From contig PDUO01000034.1 of assembly GCA_003008705.1 (NCBI GenBank), positions 496,001-560,000 on the forward strand: 64,000 nucleotides of DNA, written 5' to 3'. The notes under the pieces were generated by a model. The model saw only the letters and a program-made list of their open reading frames with translations, searched no databases and was not told the origin of the DNA. Both the position numbers and the translations under genes were made by a program. Source of the DNA: Pezicula radicicola. Its lineage: Eukaryota > Ascomycota > Leotiomycetes > Helotiales > Dermateaceae. Shown here in pieces: positions 1-12,308 of this stretch. The first letter of the stretch is position 1. Each line of letters begins with the position of its first letter.

Positions 1-229
1 CCCAGTTGTCCTGGCCCACCAATCCATTCATTACGCATAAGCGCCCATAACCCAAAACTCCAAGTTCTCCCAAGTTGTCCCCGTTTTCATGCCTCGTGAG
101 ATGAATATATATATCGATAGATCGCTAAAGCGCTACGACTCGCAGTATAAAAAAAGTTATAAAAAGGAAAAACATAATTAGTACAATATTTCTGCATGTC
201 GTATTCTGCTGAAGGTTTCCTCTTCTGCT

Positions 230-1868
230 TTATTTCAGAAGGCCCCCAACGTCTTGAAGAGAATTCGCCATACTGTGCCGTGCGAGGTCAGGTGAGGGTG
301 GTGATACATGATGTGGGCTTGGTGTTGAGGTCGAGCGGTCTTGATGGATAGTTTGTAGTTCGTAATCTCCACCGCGCGAGAAATTCCGAGTTCGGGGGCC
401 TAGAAGACCTCCAACGTCTTGTAAAAAAGCAGAAGACCCTCTACGTGGTGGTGGAGCAGGAGAAAGATTTCCGTTTCCATTTCCATTCCCGTTTCCGTAT
501 ACGTAGTCATTCGACCAGGTTCCATGCAGTGAGTGGCCCTGACTCTCGAGATCCGTAGCTATTGATCTGGTGGAACTTAGTCTACGCGACGATTCTTCTT
601 CCAATAAGCCGCCGACGTCAAAGAATGATACTTTTCGTGGAGTGATGATGGACGAAATCTCGTCAGGACTGTGTGCTCGCTCGGGATCCTTATACATGAT
701 GTCTGAATCCCCACTAGTATCACTACGCGGAAAACTCCAATCTTGACCCACCCCTGACCTTCGGGCTTTGGAGGGCATTCTTTGATTGCCAGAGGATGCC
801 ATTGGAGCTGGTCGAGCCACAACTGGGATATCCTCACGGAGCTCCGCATCTACTCCCATGCCTAGGTCTCGTACTAGATCCTCATCGCTTCCCCAGTGTC
901 TGACCACTGTTCCTCGTCGGCTAGTCGTTCGCTCGATACTATCGCTCATGGAACCAAACTTCCATCTCTGTTTCTTGACACCTCTGTCGCGCACAAATGA
1001 GCCCAGAACCAATGCATTGCTAACCGCTGTCGCAAACAAAATTTCTATTGACGCCAAAAGTGATCGATACTGCTGGGAGCCGTGCCTGTCAATGATATTT
1101 GGGATCCGGTACAGGGTCGTTCCCGCGGGTATAAGAGAGCCGGCAAACAGAAGAACAAGCTGGACTTTTCGCTTCAATGGCATCTGGGACCGAATAATAA
1201 TAGGAATCGGAAATAAAACCAGTGACAAATCGGTGATGACGTTAAATACGCCCATCGTCAGAAGCTGCGCATAGCCCTGCCTGCATTTCGCTCCTGGATC
1301 GGGCGTCACTTGCCAATAATGTGTAATGGGTTGACACTCGGAAATGTCAGCGATGATGATGGCGATGAAGCTGATTAAAAGCGTATATCTAATAACATTA
1401 AGAGTCCTTTCATAAGATCGCCGCCATATCTGAATTGTGAGTCGTTTGAAGAATTCGCTGATGGTTAACTTGAGCATCCAGAGGCTGGGATATACTTGTT
1501 AGCTCCGACTCCGCATATCGGGAGACGAGACGAACTCACGTCAAGGCATAAAAAATCCGAGCAACGAGTACCAATCTGCTCCCGATTTCGCGACGATGGA
1601 TTTGACCATCTGTAAGGCCAGTTGTCACTGTATTGTTAGTTCCAAAGAGCAATACGACATGAACAAAGGCGAGTCGAATAAAGAGCGGTATGAGACAAGC
1701 GAAGGCCATCCAATCTTCCTTGAACAACTTCTCGCTCCTAATATATCTTCCGCATACCCGGAACAAGATAATGACACCCGCAAAACACGTACACCACCAG
1801 CAGACCAGCAAAGTAGATTTATCATCGCGAAAGCTGCGCAGTTCCGGAGGTGAGGAGTAGAGCGACAT
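230..1868 (-). CDS. Rhodopsin-domain integral membrane protein with cytosolic DVGGLL repeats
   Basis: Two exons, 1868-1540 and 1484-230, are joined by a 55-nt GT-AG intron (1539-1485) that keeps frame and gives about 527 residues. The N-terminal half has several hydrophobic segments and family motifs such as ARIFYAL(T)LW, KLTISEF, CRQGYAQ and ITDLSLVLFPIPII. These are typical of the fungal rhodopsin-like (PTH11-related) membrane protein family. The C-terminal ~240 residues look hydrophilic and cytosolic. They hold an Asn-Gly repeat and three DVGGLL motifs, the last one ending one residue before the stop. An ATG at 1925 would add 19 residues; I chose 1868 because the protein then begins with the usual short extracellular tail. 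Ligand and role are unknown. Family call is firm, function is not. Confidence 0.85.
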
Positions 1869-4800
1869 AATGAACCGCCACGCCCGTCTACCTCCGTAGA
1901 GGGGACGAGCGAGGTGTTGTCGCAAAGACGCTCTCTATATGCGGACCAGATCAAAGTTCGACATGCCAATTGGGACTTCTAGATAACTGATAGAAGGACT
2001 TTTTCGGATTTGAAAGTCGCGGCCGGGGCATGACAGTCGTTCTCGAAGAAATTCGGGCGGTCGCACGAGCTTCGATATGACGTCTTGAGGGAAGTTCCTA
2101 GGCAATTAATGGCGAGGATGGCTAAGACAGGTTCGTCGCAAGTCCAGATATATACGTGATGTCTGTCAATGGTAGCGTAGAGTAGGAGCTGTTAGTCGCA
2201 ACGATAGAGACAATGTAGACGGCGTAGGTTGGTAGGTATTGAGAGGTATTGGCGATGATGAGAAAGAGGTTGGCTTTGAGGGGGGGGTTGAGACGGTGTG
2301 AAGGGGGTACTCGAGTACAGTACAAGAGTACAAGGCTATTATGCTACCTACGTACGAGACGGGGGGTTGGATGCGCGAGAGGGCTGGAGCTGAGAGTGAG
2401 CATGGGTAGCTGTAGCAGGCAGGCAAATAGGTAGGTAGCAGTGGAAAGCAGCAGCTGTAGCAATAATAATATTTGATCCTCAAAGCGCGCTGGGGGTGGA
2501 CGAGTGGGTGGGAGGAGGGGAGCAGAAGTGATGAGCGACGATGCAGCAACCATGATCCTTCCCAGCAAATTGCCGCGCCTCGACGAGGATAATGAAAGTC
2601 TTGGGAACCAGAGTTGTGGCAGAGCCACGGACGCTGTCACTCTCTTGCCTCCGACATGGGGGTCAACAGACTTACTTACTTACTGTGCAGGACTGGACAC
2701 TTTCGGCGCACACGACACGAGCAGGGCTCAAGATAAGAGTCACGAAAAAAGGGCAAAGGGCAGTGAGTAAAGCGCCACCAAGACGTTGGATAGGCCCGGT
2801 GGGTTATCAATTGTGGACGACAACACCGGGGGCAGGGGAGCACTGAGCAACAGCCTATCTCCAGCGGCACAGCACGAGATAGGAAGGGTGAAGGGTGAAG
2901 GGGTTTTTTTTAGTACGGTACCCTGTACCAGCCACTGGAACATGATGAAATTTCTGACGACAGGCTGTGAGTGAGTGAGTGCTAGTGCCTTCTTCGTCCT
3001 ATCTAATAGCTGCCGAGTGAGTGGTTAGATGGATAGGTGAAGAGTCGGCAGTGCCTTAGTGAGGATAAGTGTCTGTGAGAGTTGCCTAGAGTCGTTTCTT
3101 TTGCCACACGAGAAGGTACTACGGCGTATCTAACATACGGCGTACTGTACACTGTAGAGTGGATGTCAGCCGCAGACCTGGACGCTGTGAGCTATGGTCA
3201 GGTCCTGTACAACATCATTATTACTGTAGGCTCTGTAGCCATGCCATGCCTTCCTTATGTACGTACGAAATATACGAAAGGCACCGTACAGTACATACTA
3301 TACTGTACTGCGTTGACCCCGATTGCAGAGATTGCCGGCTGTCCGACGTGGTACCACCGATACTTGCTTGCCAACCTTCTTCCCCTTCCAGTCTCTCCTC
3401 GCCTCTCCTCGCCTCCTCCTCTGGTGCTGTGACCGTGAGAGCCTGTGAGTGTCGTCGCCGAGACTGTGCGCAAGAAACTCTGAACTAGATCGAAACAGGG
3501 GCTACTTTATCTCTTGCTAGCCTCGGTGTCCTCGAACCTATTATTGTTCTCCTCCTTTGGGGCAAAGTTTCGAGAACACCCGATTATAAGCAATAATAAT
3601 AATAATTGGTTCATCCACCATGACATTTCCGCCAGTTCCTATCTTCATCGCCTCAACTCTGCGATAAAGATCACGCCGTGGCGTCCAACACTGCGACCGA
3701 CCCGAGACTCGTGACGGGGATTTGTGTCCTCTCGTACCTTTTTCGTCGGCGGAGAAAGTCGATGTCGAGTTTCCCAATAATAAAGCGACATTGGTTGGAC
3801 CATGGATCGTTTTCGCCTGAACCGCGGCTCTGGATTCGAGGCCAAGAAAGGTGGGGGACACTTTCAGGGAAATGATGCACAAGCAAAAGCACAGTACAGT
3901 ACCTCCGTAATCTACTGACTGGTACTTGCAAGGCTGATTTGATTTTAACTTTTTTTTGGGATTTTCCGTCGCTCGTTCCTTTCATGCACTGGTGATGCAC
4001 ACACACACCAAGGCCCTTACAGTACTGTACTGTATGAACCTTATCAAGCTGTCAAAATCGCGCTCAGTAGTACAGTACTGTAGTAGTCTGTGAGTACTGT
4101 GGTAGTGGGGGAGTGGGGGACAGCTTTCAACCTGCCTTCCTCTTCTTCTTCTTCTTCAACCTCTTCAAGGATGCTTGCTCGCTGCATCAGGGGTGTATCC
4201 CTAACTGGTTTTGACCATGTGAGAGCGCGTCTAAAAGTAGACAAGGAGAGACACAAGGCAATTTACGACTCGGAACAGGAGCGCACACGAGAAAGCTGAG
4301 GTCCGCACCAATGACAGACCTTCTTGGCATGTGAATCTCATCCGCTCATCCTCTTATCTCCCTCCTCGGTATCTGGGCATCCTATTGTACTTTAACAGAG
4401 TTCGTCAGCAACCTACTTTGTACGAAAGTAATATGATCGTACTGTGCTAACTACGGTGCTTGGCTGGCTCTTACTTCGTACATCTTTGTCGCACGACTCA
4501 CAAATCGAAAAACAAAAATAGTTTATTATTATTATTATTATTATTCGGAACGTCTTACACTACAGTATCGTCTTGCTAGTTGTGCTCTTGCCGTGACCCT
4601 CACACAAACCCCGCAGCTCCATCTTCAGCTCCAGTTCTCGGAACACAACCCGAGGAATCGGAAGGCGACCTGCTGAGCGGCAACCGGCACAACACACATT
4701 TCGGCCCTTTTCTGTTTCTCCCTCTTCGTACTCACATCCTCTTCGCCGTGATTATTCGATACTCGGTGTATTTCTACTTTGTGTGGCCAGTACTCTGCCG

Positions 4801-5872
4801 TCGTTGCCTTGCCATGGCCGTGCTGACAGGTAGTGATGCCATCGCGATGACTTGCATCTCGCAAAGTCAACTTACTGTAACCTTCGGAAAAATGAGCACT
4901 GCCGTAAATACCTGTGCGTCTCCCGTACGGTTCGTCTGACATGCTCGATCCGTCAACGTCATCTCACCATATCACCATCTGACCCTTGATATCCAAAATG
5001 TGGCACAGATTCCTAGTACGTACTGGCGTACGACATATGTGGATATGTTGCCTTCGAGTTGAAGTTTTGATACGGAGTGCAGTCCGCAAGCATGCCAAGG
5101 CCGAGTAGAGGCATCAGAAGAGATATCACTTTTTTCTTTTCGCCTCGTATCTGTCGGCTGCCGAGGTTGAGAATGCTTTCTTACAGCAAGTTGCTTGTAT
5201 CGAGCAATTTCACTCTGATGCTACCGGCTTCGTCCATTGCCGACTGCCTCATTCCGTCAGTCGGTCTCTCCACGGGCCCGCGGTGTCGATTCAATCATCA
5301 GATCAACATTATGTACCACCACAATTTGTATTAGATTACAACGGAAGTGTAGCAGGAACAAAGTATCTCTCTCGCCGAAGTTAGAATCAAGATGAATTAC
5401 CAATCTAGTGGCCATCTCGAGTAATTCCATTTCAGTCCATCTACCCGCAGGCTCTTTACCGTCCGTAGTTCGTGCAAACGTCACTCTTTCCTAAGATTTT
5501 ACTGCTTGCTTGCTCGAATTCCCTATCAGTATGTCTCTTAGATTTCCTCAAAGCATGCCACAAGCCCAATGCAAAGTTTATAGCAAAAGCTCTACCCATG
5601 CCATCCAGTCCCCAATATTCCTTCACGCCTTCCTAGCGTCTTTAGAGAGCCAGCCAGTAATCAAGTTCACCAAAAGCGTTCAAGAAGTCTTCTCGCTCTG
5701 ATCCAACTGCATATTATCCGTGGAACGATTTCAAACTTTAGGATTCCCTCTCTAGAAAATACGTTCAACGAGGACAATTCTCGCAAATCTGAACTACTAT
5801 TGTTTTACTATCGCTTCATAACAATATACCTCATTATCATTCCAAATACAGTCCTATAGAATCATGCATTGC
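1869..5872. other. 4-kb gene-free, GC-normal region with TACAGTAC/TACTGTAC palindromes
   Basis: I find no frame here that resembles a known protein. Short open frames occur on both strands (for example 4580-4939 on + and 4625-4942 on -), as expected for balanced base composition. Features seen: a G-rich run near 2281; TACAGTAC or TACTGTAC at 2316, 3143, 3287, 3301, 3895, 4018-4034 and 4071-4082; a TCT microsatellite near 4140; and ATT/TAA microsatellites near 3590 and 4525. The region lies between the start of the rhodopsin-domain gene and the 3' end of the amidase gene, so it may be an extended promoter or carry a non-coding transcript. Confidence 0.5.
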
Positions 5873-7191
5873 TCACTGATACTGCTCACCAACAAAGATA
5901 CTCAGCGGTAACGAACAAGCCACTGCATAATGCGGCATATCAACCGCCTCAGCAATTTTCAAATCCCCAGCAACACTAGCCAACATATAAGCCTCCACAT
6001 CCGACAACCCCTTCTCACCCACAAGCCAATCAATCAAGCCCTTAACAGCTTTCCTAGACGCCTCCCTCAAATCAGCATCAATCCCAAGCGCAGCATACTC
6101 CCCCTTATTCTCCACCAAATCCTCCCTCCTCTTAGGACCCGTATAATAATGCGGACTCTTAACCCAACTCTTCCCCTTCTCAACACTAAGTCTAACGGTA
6201 GCCTTCATAGGCGTCTCAATAGCCGTTCCACAAACCTCCCCATCTCCCTGCGCAGCATGTCCATCACCACAACTAAAAAGTGCCCCCTCAACCTCAACCG
6301 GTAAAAACAATGTACTCCCCTCAACAACATACTTACAATCAATATTCCCACCCGTCTCATACGGAGGAATAGTACTCCATTCTCCCTCTACCCCTCTCGC
6401 AACCCCCACAACCCCCAAGAACGGCCGAATCGGAATACGAATCCCTTCTTTAAACATCGTATATCCTTCTTCCGCATGCGTTTTCAGATCCCAGATTTTT
6501 AATGCTGGCGCTGCGTAGGAGGTGGAGAGGAGTCCGAAGTTAACGGATGCTGGGAAGATTGCTGTCCAGCCGTGATCTGCTGTTTTTAGATGCAGGATCT
6601 CGATTTTTAAAACGTCGCCTGGTTTTGCGTCGTTTATGTAGATTGGTCCTATTGCTGGGTCGCCGAGGGAGAAGTTGAATTTTGGGACCTAGTGTTTTAG
6701 GGAGAGGCTTTTTGTTAGTTTTGTGTTTTGGGGTTTGGGTTTAGGTTTGATTGTGGTTTTTGCTTTTTGAGATAACTTGTATAGGTAGATAGTAATCTCT
6801 CATCTGTAAGACTAGAAGGTCTAATTTAACAGATCACCTTTTCCCATTTTATATCTTCCTATCTCATTCTTTCATCTACTCATCTCTTCCCCAAAACTAA
6901 AACCAGAACACACAAATATTCCCTCTTCCCCAGAAAAGAACGAAAGAAAGAAAGAAGGAAGGAAGGAAGGAAACAAAGAAAGAGACCTCAAGTACTTACA
7001 TCCTCAGCAGTACTCTCAGGTCCAAATTGATTATACCCACCATCCAATAAATCGAAAGAAACCGTCGTTCCGGAATCAATCTTTAAGACTGGTGAGAGGG
7101 AGTTATCCCATTTTAAATGTGTGTTTTCTTTCGTGCTTGAGATGTGGAAGGATGTGTGGAAGGAGTGGGAATGTGTATGTGTATGGGACAT
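5873..7191 (-). CDS. Acetamidase/formamidase family protein
   Basis: Exons 7191-7000 and 6688-5873 give about 335 residues. The intron (6999-6689) has a GTAAGT donor and, at 311 nt, is long for this genome; it contains a GAAA/GAAGG purine tract at about 6935-6985. The joined frame reads ...STAED|VPKFNFSLGDPAIGP. Family landmarks are the DNS start motif, GDP.IGPIY, KPGDVL.IEI, DHGWT, the GDGHAAQGDGEVCG block and PHYYTG. The family (FmdA_AmdA) hydrolyses short amides, releasing ammonia plus acetate or formate. The N-terminus is His-rich (MSHTHTHSHSFH). No signal peptide is seen, so it is probably cytosolic. It may serve nitrogen scavenging; the exact substrate cannot be read from sequence. Confidence 0.88.
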
Positions 7192-9709
7192 TGTTGATAT
7201 TTGTTGTTTTTGAGGAGAGGTATGGTGAGGTGGTGTTGGTTGTTTGAGGGATTGAGAGTTTGTTTGTTTGTTTGTATAAGGAAGGTAGGTAGATATGAAT
7301 TTTATTTTTTGATTGTTTTGATACGGAGTACTGATAGGATAGTGGGGGGTTGATGGATGGGTGATTGATAATTGATAGTTGATAGTAATACTAGCAGTGG
7401 GGGCGGAGCGGGGTAGTTTTGTGTGGATGAGTGAGATTGAGATTTAAGAGCTACTTAATAGGGCTTAGTGTATCTTAGTCTCTTGTTATATAGTTAGCAG
7501 TTACTGGATTATTAAAGATCTTACTTATCTTACTCTCTTATAGGTAGTTATACTGGCCTCTCTTTAAGAGTGAGTAAGATGTTTATTAATCCCCGAGATT
7601 ATTATACTAGGTCTAAAGAGGAAACCCCTCACTTATCCTTAGTGCTTTTATTTAATACTAATACATATTATAGACCTATATTACAATCATACAAGGTATT
7701 TATGTGTGACTCTAAATAAGTACATGATATTGAGTTACACTCTGTTATAAGCAAGTATAGTAAGCACGAACCTAGTATAATACTACCTTAATTCGAGGTT
7801 ACATCATATATACTTTATACTCGCACACCATAATATCAATTAATCTCCTCACCAAGTTTTGAACTCTACTCAAGGTTTTGCTCTCTTCGTTACCTATTTA
7901 AGTATAAGGATGTGGTACATGCTTTAAGAATAGCACAACAGTACAATCTGATAAAGCAGGGGCTTTATAATAGCATTTAAACAAACCACACATCAATCGA
8001 TTTATTTAAAGTTTTAACTCTCTTACACGTCTTGGTTCACAAAGTTTCTTCTCTAATAATTTTTTTAACAAAAAAACACAATTATCATTCATCATCCATC
8101 AACTCAAACAATCCACTCTATTCAAAATTCTCCCCGTCCAAAGAAGGAATCAAAAGGATTACAAAACATAAATACAAACACAAATACAGAATATTAAGCG
8201 GTAAGTATGTAAGTAGCTTTCATCTATATTCTTCATACCAACGCATTCATCTATTAAATCCAATTAGATACCAATTTCCAACTTTCAAATCGCCTAATGA
8301 GAGACCAGATCAGATCTAAGTAACAACAATAGTACTACTTTAAACCTAGTAGGCGCACCTCCTTCTTTGATTGATGAGAGATAAGATACGAGATACGAAA
8401 TTAGAACAGGTGGGTCTTCTGCTAGTGGTGCATAGATAAACAGGCTAGCTATATAGGTGAATGGTGTTTTATTAGTATTTTGGGGATGTATTTATGTTAT
8501 TGATTGGTAGGTTAATATGTACTCCTAGGATTGACAGGTTGGGATAATTGTTAGTAAGGTTTTTGTTTTGATTTTAGTTTTAAATTTTGGGAGGTAAATG
8601 AATGAATGATTGAATTAGTTTGGTTTGCTTACTTGTCTCTCTATTATGTCAATGGCTGTAACATTCTACGGTTTGAAGAGTTTGGGTAAGAGTCTTGAGC
8701 ATTAGAATGATGATGGTAGTGAAGTGTATGATGAAGACTAGGTAGATGAGTGTTTTGATTTTATTGGTGATAAGATAGAGTTTGGAGTTTAGAGTTTGGA
8801 GTTTAGAGTTTGGATTTTGTGGTTGTAAAAGTACTGTTGTTATTTCTTGTGATGGATGATGGATAGATAGGTGAACGAAGTAGATGAGGGTATTTATATA
8901 TTTCATCTTTTCTGATAGTAGACATGTTTTCCCACAGATAGACAAAGCTTGACTTTTTTCTCCTGCTTCTGGCGCTATTATTGTCTTTGGAGACATCAAG
9001 TGATCCCTAGGATGGGAAAGGAAAAGGGCAATCAGCTTTGAATCTGTGGCACAGCTATAAAGAAGTGGTCATATTGTGGCGAGGCACTCTTTCCAACATC
9101 CTGATTTCCTTGCATTACTATGCGGCCGGTGTGTCTTCATAAGAGGAAGCGACTCGAGCAGAACCAATAGCTGGGCAATGAAGAGGTCGTTTAGGATGTC
9201 AAGCGAATGTGAAGCTATTCTTATATTGTATTTTTGTATGTTGCTTCGTTCTAAGAGGACCTATCGGCCGCATAACAGCGTGGCGATGCAAAGGAATGCT
9301 TTTGACGATACAGTTAGCCCTTGAATTAAAGTTATAAGATCGATAGACACGGTGTAGCAAACATCACTATAGCATACAAACACCAAGGATTTGTGGCACT
9401 GCAATGTAGAAGCTGACTATGTTGTAGCACAGTATTCTTTTTGCCAGCTAATTTGTACGTAACACAATAAGTTTGTTTTATGCAGTAAGTTTTGCACATA
9501 TATGAATATACAATCAAGATTGACCTAAAATGGTATATCTGTAAGTATATCTAGAGGAAACATTCTAAATCTCTTTGACTTACAGATAGATACAAGTATA
9601 TCCTCTCTTTTCTGATGTTTATATTTACTTTCTAACGTAAATGCATATGTATAATCTAGGACACAGCTAGGCACAGGATAGTCACACTTTAGTGAGGTAT
9701 TCTATTAGT
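7192..9709. other. AT-rich gene-free block
   Basis: No convincing gene. The first part is the probable promoter of the amidase gene. From about 7.4 kb the DNA is AT-rich with frequent stops in all frames. A short tandem repeat (units like GAGTTTAGAGTTTG) lies at about 8778-8815. Open frames at 8032-8319 and 8649-8999 have low-complexity translations and no family likeness. Confidence 0.5.
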
Positions 9710-9711
9710 TA

Positions 9712-9890
9712 CTGTATGATTTGGTTTACAAGAGATCATTTTAATTAGGGCAACTGAGTTACTCAAGTCAACTAAGTTACTCAAGTCAACTAAGTTACTC
9801 AAACTAAGCGAGTTACCTAGATCAAGTGAGTTACCCAAATCATCTAAATAGACATCCATTCAAAATGATCTCTTATAAACTATCGTACAG
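9712..9890. mobile_element. 179-bp MITE-like element with TA flanks and an internal 18-bp tandem repeat
   Basis: The left end reads CTGTATGAT followed by GTTTACAAGAGATCATTTT; the right end is its near-complement AAAATGATCTCTTATAAAC then ATCGTACAG. The imperfect terminal inverted repeats span about 30 bp each, with a small gap. TA dinucleotides flank both ends (9710-9711 and 9891-9892), the target signature of Tc1/mariner-type elements. The interior (9751 to about 9842) is a decaying tandem array of an 18-bp unit like CAACTAAGTTACTCAAGT. There is no coding capacity, so any movement would need a transposase acting in trans. Confidence 0.6.
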
Positions 9891-9892
9891 TA

Positions 9893-11168
9893 CCTTGCTT
9901 GTATCGAGACTTAGTATTCTGCATATAAGTTAAGCGAGGAAGAATATAATTACCTAGTTTGACAAGCGAGGATCCTATTTTGATTCTTATATAGAATTTT
10001 TACATTAAGGTTAATCTAAGTCTACATACTCACACTAGTGTAGGTTGTAAAAACAAGTTGCTTGTACTCTTACCCTTGTATTTATATTTATAACCTCGCT
10101 TGTAGTGATGTATCTATTTACTTTCTGACATTAAGTCTTATCAAGTCCTATGTAAATGAGACCTCTAGTTAATATTTGCAAAACAGTTCTACTCTACTGC
10201 TTAATATTTAAACTCTAGTAGATTCAACAAAACCCCCCAGAATTGCTTTAGATTTCGTCTCGTCTCTGTTACTATCAAAATACTTTCTTTCCAACGTTGT
10301 TGCAACAACCAAGCATCACGAAATCCACGAAACCAGAGATATCACCACCAACGAATGGATAAACCGTCTCAAGCTAATCCAGACACAATATTACTAATAT
10401 GAATAGCATTAACTTAGCAAAACTGTAGAATCTACAGGGCAATCATTGATGAACGTCTCGAATCCAACTTCTCCTCAATTCTTACAGTACTTAACGACCA
10501 CAGAAGTTGCACGAAGATATGCTGTGCCCTCAAAACAGGCTGTGGGCGCCAGCGTAATGACTGTTGAATAGTTATGATTACATAGAGCAACATGTGGTTG
10601 CAGGAAAGCTGTTTTATTCTAAATAGAGCAAGGAGTGCTAAAAGAAACATATTTGTAGTAACTAGGTAAGTAATGTAATACTTTTCTCAGGGGGGGACGG
10701 TTACATCTATTCTCTGACACATCTCACTATTCAACAACAAAACACTGTTTGCTTTATTAATATAAGGAAGAGTTGTAGCTTAAAGTCTGTTACCGGGGTA
10801 GGGAAGCGAAAACTCTAAGCTCTAGATCAAGAGGTTAAAATTTCCCTCTCACTATTATGATCTATGGATATATAGCAGAGAGAGTGAACTAAGTAACTGA
10901 ATAATCCGAGTCTGGAAAGCTAGGATTAAAGATTGCTAGTGTGTAAGGACTTTAAGAATGGCTATTAGATTGGTATAGTAGCAAGGGAGTAAGTGGAAGA
11001 TATGCTGAGTCCTGTTTGTTGCTGTTAAGCATCTTTGTTGGCAAGTGCGCAACAGGTAATAGGTTGATAAGGTATCTAGAGGAGTAATTGGGTATATGCT
11101 TATACAGTGAGGAGTCGTAGATTAGTACAGCAGTAAAGAAATACATAGAAACATGTGATCGACCTTGT
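9893..11168. other. AT-rich gene-free block
   Basis: No gene could be supported. A short frame at 10441-10560 (RAIIDERLESNF... on +) follows an acceptor-like CTACAG and could be a relic exon, but no donor or upstream exon fits. The rest is stop-rich. Confidence 0.45.
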
Positions 11169-12308
11169 TTACGCAAATGATTTCACTTGCTCTTCTGTCC
11201 AGCCCCAGAACTGCAGGCCGACTCCTGATCCACCGTCCTTCGTGGCATTATCGATGTCTTTACGCAGTGGTCCAAAGCGACCCCATGGAATAACTGGAGG
11301 TTGAACTGTCAATGATCTGAAGCTTCTTTAATGGCACAAAAATACTTACTCCAGGCACCGTTCTTCTCGGGTGTAATCTCTGGCGAAAGACCACAGAATA
11401 GCTCTGTGTACGCACCGTGAATAGGTGTATGAAGTATCATGTTGAGTATCGTTTGCTGCCAGCCTGGGATATGTCGCTGCAAATCTGTCTTGAGGTTTCC
11501 AGGGTTACAGGACTGGATTCACTTAGTGACTTTCCCATTGAAATCCTCTGACTGAAGATTTGAAGACTTACCACGCTTATGATCTCGGGATTCCGCTTCG
11601 CATATTCTCTGCTGTGCAGGATGTTGCCCGCCTTGCTGACGCTGTACTTATACCATGCAGATTGGTCTCTCTTGTAATCGAGGTTGGACATATCTACCCC
11701 ACCGGTCTTTGGCGTCCCCGACTCTGCCATAGAAGATGACAGCCAGACAACCCTGACGGTTCCCGTAGGAGAGCTCTTTGCAGTCTCCTTCAAAATGGGA
11801 GTCAAGAACTGAGTGAGCAAAAATGGCGCAAGATTATTAGTACCCAACTGCAACTCATAGCCCTGCGCAGTCTTCGAACCTTGGGGTGGAATCATAACAC
11901 CCGCATTATTCCATAGCACATCCAATCTCTTCTCCTTGCTCAAGAACGTATCCGCAGTAGACTTGATCGTCGAGAGATCCCCAAGGTCGAGGTGCAGGAA
12001 GACCAATTCTCCTTTTGATTTCGGGGCCGCAGCTTTGATAGAGGATATGGCTGCTGTGGCGCGGTCTTCAGATCGTGCTGCTATGTAGACTCGTGCGTTG
12101 TGAGAGTATAGAATTTGGGCTAACTCTTTGCCGACTCCCGTTGAAGATCCGGTAACGATGAAGACCTGTGCCAATGTTATTAGCTACTGTAGCAACCAGC
12201 GACGAGGATTTGTGCTGGAGAGAATCGTACCTTGCCCGACTGATCACCACAGTTCTTTTCGGTGAAGGTTGCCGCAGGCGGAAACATTTGACTGTAAGTA
12301 TTACCCAT
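11169..12308 (-). CDS. Short-chain dehydrogenase/reductase
   Basis: Four exons (12308-12231, 12165-11572, 11512-11350, 11293-11169) give about 319 residues in one frame; introns are 65, 59 and 55 nt. The cofactor motif is VFIVTGSSTGVGKEL just after exon 1, followed by WNNAGV. The catalytic serine is in WLSSSMAE and the YSVSK motif supplies Tyr and Lys. The C-terminus has NPGNLKT and ends GLQFWGWTEEQVKSF, typical of the fungal retinol-dehydrogenase/WW-oxidoreductase-like SDR group. The reaction is NAD(P)-dependent oxidation or reduction of an unknown alcohol or ketone. An in-frame ATG 105 nt upstream (12413) would add a Leu-rich leader; I prefer MGNTYSQ at 12308 because family members start close to the nucleotide-binding fold. 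Confidence 0.87.

Noticed and set aside
4580..4942. Overlapping 119- and 105-codon frames on opposite strands
   Set aside because: No domain, no splice context and both strands open, as expected by chance in GC-balanced DNA.
9751..9842. Regularly spaced repeats as a CRISPR-like array
   Set aside because: Eukaryotic context, units directly abut without spacers, and the array lies inside a MITE.
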